DNA from: Pseudomonas sp. AKS31
GTDB taxonomy: Bacteria > Pseudomonadota > Gammaproteobacteria > Pseudomonadales > Pseudomonadaceae
Assembly: GCF_023634765.1 (NCBI RefSeq)
Contig: NZ_JAMLFX010000002.1
Coordinates: 292,235 to 337,263, forward strand
Reading direction: 5' to 3'
DNA: 45,029 nt
Position numbers and translations under genes: made by a program. Positions 42,954 to 45,029 of the stretch are shown here, piece after piece (the first letter of the stretch is position 1; each line of letters starts with the position of its first letter). The notes beneath the pieces were generated by a model. It did not search any database. It saw only the letters and a program-made list of their open reading frames with translations, and was not told where the DNA came from.

Positions 42954-43961
42954 ATGTCAGTTCATCCGATTTTGTTCCTGGGCGGTTCCGGCGCCATTGG
43001 CCACCGTTCTGCCGAAGCGTTGCGTGCTGCTTATCCCGGCGTCCCGTTGCTGATCGGCGGCCGAGACCTGGCCAAGGCTGAGCAAGCCGCCGAGGAAATG
43101 GGCGGGGCGCAGGGCGTGGTCATTGACCTGGCTGCCGATGACCTGGGGCTGGGTGATCGACCGGTCAGTGCCGTGGCGGTTTTTTATATGGATCATTCTC
43201 TTGTCGGGCTGCGTTTCGCGCAGAGGCGCAAGGTGCCGCACCTGAGCATTTCTTCCGGCATTTTCGAGATAGCGCCGCAAATCGCGAGCTACATCCATCG
43301 CCCTGAGGCGGCGCCCATCGTGTTGGGTTATGAGTGGATGGTAGGCGCGACGACTGTGGCGGTGTTGCACCTTGCCGAGGCCTTTGCCCGGGTGCGCGAT
43401 ATTCGTATTGATGCGTTGGTCGACGAGCAGGACGGCGGCGGGCCCACCGTGGCCAAGGATTTCGAACACTTGAGCAAAATGTTGCCCGCCGCCCTGACTC
43501 GGCGCGAAGGCGATTACATCTGGCGCGAAGGGCAGGATAAGACAGTCAATTTCCGAGCGCTGGACGGTACGCCGATGCAAGCCAGCGGTTTCTCGTCCAT
43601 CGATGTCGCTGGGCTGGCGGCGGCCACCGATGCACCGAATGTGCAGTTCAATCTCGCCAGCGGGGTGAGTTCTTCACGGCGCGCGGGACGGCCGATGTCG
43701 ACCGAGATTCTTATCGAACTGCTGGGTGAGGATCGCCAAGGGCGCCCGTTGCACACCCGGCATGCCCTCGTTCACCCGGCAGGCGCTGCAGCGTTGACGG
43801 GCCTTAGCGTCGCCATGTTGCTCGAGCGATTGCTCGGTCTGGATGGTCAGCCGCCGACTCCGGCAGGTCTTTACTTTCCTTATCAGTTGCTTGACGCCGG
43901 TGCATATCTGCAGCGTCTGAGTGAAGAGGGTGGTGAACTGCTGGAACTGCGAGTGCAGTAA
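42954..43961 (+). CDS. NAD(P)-binding oxidoreductase, saccharopine-dehydrogenase-like
   Basis: The 335-residue protein begins SVHPILFLGGSGAIGHRSAE, a Rossmann nucleotide-binding motif, with the second element PLLIGGRDLAKAEQAAEEMG. The C-terminal part (NLASGVSSSRRAGRPMSTEI, FPYQLLDAGAYLQRL) has no specific assignment. AGGAAGGA precedes the ATG. It is a second, shorter protein of the same general class as the one at 38265. Substrate unknown. Confidence 0.83.
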   Translation: MSVHPILFLGGSGAIGHRSAEALRAAYPGVPLLIGGRDLAKAEQAAEEMGGAQGVVIDLAADDLGLGDRPVSAVAVFYMDHSLVGLRFAQRRKVPHLSISSGIFEIAPQIASYIHRPEAAPIVLGYEWMVGATTVAVLHLAEAFARVRDIRIDALVDEQDGGGPTVAKDFEHLSKMLPAALTRREGDYIWREGQDKTVNFRALDGTPMQASGFSSIDVAGLAAATDAPNVQFNLASGVSSSRRAGRPMSTEILIELLGEDRQGRPLHTRHALVHPAGAAALTGLSVAMLLERLLGLDGQPPTPAGLYFPYQLLDAGAYLQRLSEEGGELLELRVQ

Positions 43962-44072
43962 CCGTTCTGCGCAGCACCGCCGACTTGCCGCTCATTCAGG
44001 TCGGCGGTGATGCGCATTCACTCAACGGTTGAAACGTAAAACCGTTTTGGTGCGCCTGAAAGACTCACCGAA

Positions 44073-44501
44073 TTATTCCGAGAGCAACTTTTTACAGTCC
44101 AATAGCACGTCACCCAGGAATGGATGGATTTCCGTCGACTCCATTAAAACCAGCAACTCGGTGGCTCGTGTCCTGATGGGCATCCATTCTGCGTGATCAA
44201 AGATCAGGCGATCATTACAGTGAAATGCGGCCTCAGTAAGGCTATTGCATCGCTCCCAAATGTCTTCCAGCCGGCTCTTCACGTCCTCCGATAGCCCACT
44301 GCCGCAGATTGAAAGTACCTTTTCTATCGGGAGAATCATCTCGGACCAGACTTCACAGGCGGGGCAATCCGGGATAGTTGCCTGCTGTATGTCCGAAGCT
44401 TGAGCCAGAAACCCAAGCGCCTCGATGGCCTCGCACACGGCAAGAACCTGCTTGTACTCATTCTGGCCGTACCAAGCCCATAGCGTGGAGGAGAACCCCA
44501 T
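44073..44501 (-). CDS. Unknown 142-residue protein coupled to a CdiI-like gene
   Basis: I do not recognise this family. It is mostly helical and acidic, with cysteines in PDCPACEVW and LSICGSG. The ATG at 44501 has GGAG at good spacing and starts 1 bp after the stop of the preceding CdiI-like gene, so the two are co-translated. Composition and size fit an immunity-type protein, which is inference from the partner only. GC is lower than in the core genes, suggesting an accessory origin. Confidence 0.6.
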   Translation of the reverse strand: MGFSSTLWAWYGQNEYKQVLAVCEAIEALGFLAQASDIQQATIPDCPACEVWSEMILPIEKVLSICGSGLSEDVKSRLEDIWERCNSLTEAAFHCNDRLIFDHAEWMPIRTRATELLVLMESTEIHPFLGDVLLDCKKLLSE

Positions 44502-44502
44502 A

Positions 44503-44790
44503 TCAAACTCCAGAAAAATCCAGCCCCCGAGATCTCACATTTTCCATCGCTTCGAGAAGCTGGCCGTCGAAGTATTCGGAGCCATCTCTTTCCCGCACTT
44601 CGATGCGGTGTTTTGCCTCGATTAACAGGTGTTCGGGTGCGATATTCTGATTCAAAAAAGTAGCGACCATCAGATCGCTCAAATGCACTAGCGGTGTATC
44701 CCATGACTCCTTGCAGCGTTGCATCAGCCCGGTATGGGCATCCCCGCGCCATGGCCCTAAAAGATTCGAGACTGCCAATTCGGAGATCAT
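44503..44790 (-). CDS. CdiI-like contact-dependent inhibition immunity protein
   Basis: The 95-residue protein resembles the CdiI_2 immunity family pattern: a conserved Trp (GPWRGDAHTG), PLVHLSDLMVATFLNQNIAP in place of the usual PLxxLTxxDLRxLIxQGI, and FDGQLLEAME in place of the usual YPGDLLxAVL. No toxin, CdiA or Rhs gene is visible; upstream lies only 239 bp to the sequence end. It may be an orphan immunity gene from a toxin locus beyond the edge. AAGG precedes the ATG. Confidence 0.6.
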   Translation of the reverse strand: MISELAVSNLLGPWRGDAHTGLMQRCKESWDTPLVHLSDLMVATFLNQNIAPEHLLIEAKHRIEVRERDGSEYFDGQLLEAMENVRSRGLDFSGV

Positions 44791-45018
44791 TAACGTGCCT
44801 TACATGAATAGTCGAATTGCCGGACCGCCGGTGGCCAGCGCGAGACGCTACGTGGGCGTGTCGCTCGCGCATTCGGCCACAAAAAAGCATCAGGATGATA
44901 GCAAATAGATGGCGCTCCTCTTACGCTAGGTCTTCCGTTAGTCAGCCAGTAATCAGGTGCAGTCACCGTGCGTTAGGTCCTCGGCTTATACACCCCGGGT
45001 CATTTGCTTTGCTCGCTC

Positions 45019-45029
45019 GGGGGGGGGGG
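45019..45029. other. Terminal homopolymer G run
   Basis: The window ends in eleven consecutive G residues. This is typical of two-colour-chemistry sequencing artefacts or a contig edge. The preceding 44791-45018 contains no supported gene. Confidence 0.7.

Overview
The window looks like chromosomal DNA of a Pseudomonas of the fluorescens group. The evidence is the GC-rich codon use, a REPIN-type inverted repeat, a ~175 bp interspersed repeat of the kind seen in P. fluorescens, Pseudomonas-restricted small families (DUF2986, the DUF3077/DUF6124 family), and many LysR, AraC, MarR and MocR regulators beside small metabolic operons. No rRNA, tRNA, CRISPR array, transposase or integrase was recognised. 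The right edge ends in eleven G residues, which looks like an assembly end rather than biology.

Layout. 1-5362: a trans-4-hydroxyproline degradation operon on the minus strand (permease, 2-epimerase with both catalytic cysteines, Pyr4H2C deaminase of the DapA family, cut-off ketoglutarate semialdehyde dehydrogenase), with a divergent PAS-AraC regulator. 5384-8362: REPIN, LysE exporter with an AraC regulator, a small lipoprotein, and a MarR-GNAT fusion whose promoter carries two operator-like palindromes. 8363-9662: an accessory stretch with a candidate small-protein/antisense-RNA locus, an interspersed repeat and a truncated 2-oxoglutarate oxygenase. 9663-22347: a large mechanosensitive channel, a repeat-containing small exported protein, LysR/VOC/dicarboxylate symporter, an old-yellow-enzyme reductase behind a NemR-like operator, and assorted methyltransferases, VOC and GNAT proteins. 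22643-25238: a PanB-type enzyme, a MocR regulator and a PchB-like chorismate mutase. 25341-26313: a hemerythrin protein and a small membrane protein.

26364-29866: a cobalamin riboswitch controls an outer-membrane TonB receptor, a [2Fe-2S] thioredoxin-like protein and a periplasmic binding protein; the three genes overlap by 4 bp each, and a hairpin over the Shine-Dalgarno sequence looks like the expression platform. 29922-38075: a LysR regulator divergent from a six-gene set: quinone-oxidoreductase-like dehydrogenase, exported MRJP/yellow-family protein, NfsB-type nitroreductase, ABM/YgiN-type monooxygenase, a full-length second-copy-type AceE (pyruvate dehydrogenase E1) without E2/E3, and an MRJP-family lipoprotein. 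This is the most distinctive gene set here; a role in quinone or carbonyl stress is my inference. 38265-43961: two saccharopine-dehydrogenase-like oxidoreductases, DUF2269, DCC, a nucleotidyltransferase, DUF4239 and a DUF3077-family gene with a long structured leader. 44073-44790: a coupled gene pair, one resembling CdiI immunity proteins.

Two places deserve most attention. At 8400-9009 a 32-residue amphipathic peptide gene has its ribosome site in a hairpin, an overlapping upstream frame, and a leader sequence repeated 300 bp upstream, where an opposite-strand transcript could act as antisense. At 30816-38075 the LysR-linked redox/AceE/MRJP cluster stands out.
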